This document shows positions 14,436 through 14,805 of a stretch of DNA of 14,805 nt, piece after piece. The notes beneath the pieces were generated by a model. That model worked only from the letters and a program-made list of their open reading frames with translations. It did no database searches and had not been told where the DNA came from. The position numbers and the translations under genes are program-made. Every line of letters starts with the position of its first letter. Positions within the stretch are counted from its first letter, which is position 1. This DNA comes from UBA668 sp031366885. Its GTDB lineage: Bacteria; Actinomycetota; Acidimicrobiia; Acidimicrobiales; Ilumatobacteraceae. Where the stretch lies: NCBI GenBank assembly GCA_031366885.1, contig JANLPB010000177.1:1-14805 (forward strand). Reading direction: 5' to 3'.

Positions 14436-14768
14436 ATGCCCAGCGCCCTCGACCTTCGCCGCCAGTTCCGAACCCTCCACGCGAGCGGCACTTTTGTGAT
14501 GCCGAACCCGCACGACATCGGCACCACCAAATTGCTCACCACCGTTGGCTTCCCTGCCCTCGCCACCACCAGTGCCGGCTTTGCCGCGACGCTCGGTCAG
14601 CTCGACATGACCGTTGGCCGCGACGACCTGGTGGCGCACGTCGGCCGGCTGACAGCGGCCACGCACCTCCCGCTCCACGTGGACTCCGAGCGCCTCTACG
14701 GAGAGGATGCTGCCGTCATTGCGCAGTGCGTGGCCTTGCTGGCTGGAGCTGGCGCGTCCGGCAGTTAG
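14436..14768 (+). CDS. isocitrate lyase/PEP mutase-family protein, N-terminal part, probably cut by an in-frame TAG
   Basis: 110 residues to a TAG. FRTLHASGTFVMPNPHDIGTTKLL, then GFPALATTSAG, then DLVAHVGRLTAATHLPLHVDSE match the N-terminal third of the ICL/PEPM superfamily (usual length about 250-290), including the D-x-E metal site in HVDSERLYG. The peptide stops at GASGS, exactly where the family continues with a Ser/Asn-ED segment. After the TAG the same frame reads LVDLIPATGQID up to the window edge, which matches the family's next segment (ED-x-x-P-x-TG-x-ID). So this is a nonsense-mutated gene, a sequencing error, or a genuinely short protein; I favour the first two. The ATG at 14436 lies 24 nt after the rlmA stop, without a Shine-Dalgarno. 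The usual catalytic Glu of the ED motif is replaced by Val. Confidence 0.75.
   Translation: MPSALDLRRQFRTLHASGTFVMPNPHDIGTTKLLTTVGFPALATTSAGFAATLGQLDMTVGRDDLVAHVGRLTAATHLPLHVDSERLYGEDAAVIAQCVALLAGAGASGS
14766..14768 (+). other. in-frame TAG interrupting an ICL/PEPM-like reading frame
   Basis: TAG stands where a Ser codon such as TCG would complete the GASG-S-S-LVD alignment, a one-base difference. The homologous-looking frame continues for 12 codons to the window end. Confidence 0.55.
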
Positions 14769-14805
14769 CTCGTTGATTTGATCCCGGCGACAGGCCAGAT
14801 CGACC

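Noticed and set aside
14766..14768. TAG recoded as an amino acid (pyrrolysine-like or suppressor)
   Set aside because: TAG serves as the stop of most genes here (both genes at the left end, lacZ, L,D-transpeptidase, oxygenase, zinc-ribbon, kinase), so genome-wide recoding is implausible.

Overview
The window is a GC-rich, densely coded stretch of a bacterial chromosome. Codon choice, the lipoprotein with a Thr-rich linker, several TAnnnT boxes about 6-8 nt upstream of ATG (a leaderless-transcript layout) and the mix of families fit a high-GC actinobacterium, possibly Acidimicrobiia/Ilumatobacter-like. That placement is inference; no rRNA or marker gene is present. There is no tRNA, rRNA, CRISPR array, insertion sequence, integrase or phage gene. 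No non-coding stretch exceeds about 120 bases.

Layout. 1-1542 (+) is the 3' part of a metallo-beta-lactamase-fold plus C-terminal Rieske protein related to CMP-N-acetylneuraminate hydroxylase-like enzymes. It is followed in the same frame by a small protein that looks like a catalytically dead GGDEF domain (1564-2364). A leftward block comes next: gluQ-type glutamyl-Q tRNA(Asp) synthetase (start near 7829), a small 2OG-Fe(II) oxygenase, an L,D-transpeptidase lipoprotein and a GH2 beta-galactosidase, tightly spaced and ending tail to tail with the GGDEF-like gene at 2353-2364. Rightward from 7949 are a membrane GGDEF-EAL protein and a zinc-ribbon polytopic membrane protein (10041-11192). The latter meets a leftward PfkB-family sugar kinase tail to tail on a shared CTAG. 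A YqeY-like protein (12134-12616, +) converges on a leftward ArsR-SRPBCC pair (13523-12664). An RlmA-type rRNA methyltransferase (13602-14411, +) and the start of an ICL/PEP-mutase-family gene (14436-, +) close the window.

How it works together. Most genes are ordinary housekeeping or accessory functions: tRNA and rRNA modification, cell-wall cross-linking, beta-galactoside hydrolysis, sugar phosphorylation and c-di-GMP signalling. The clearest regulatory unit is the ArsR-SRPBCC operon. It has a near-perfect palindrome over its start codon, a -10-like box that would give a leaderless or nearly leaderless mRNA, and an ATGA stop/start overlap placed directly after an 18-bp tandem duplication that carries the ribosome-binding site.

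I did not find a convincing new multi-gene system. The items most worth checking are the degenerate GGDEF protein beside the MBL-Rieske enzyme, the EAL domain with three conservative catalytic substitutions, the ArsR operator and junction duplication, and the in-frame TAG in the last gene with apparent homology continuing past it. Five short tandem repeats, all with periods divisible by three, are spread over the window.
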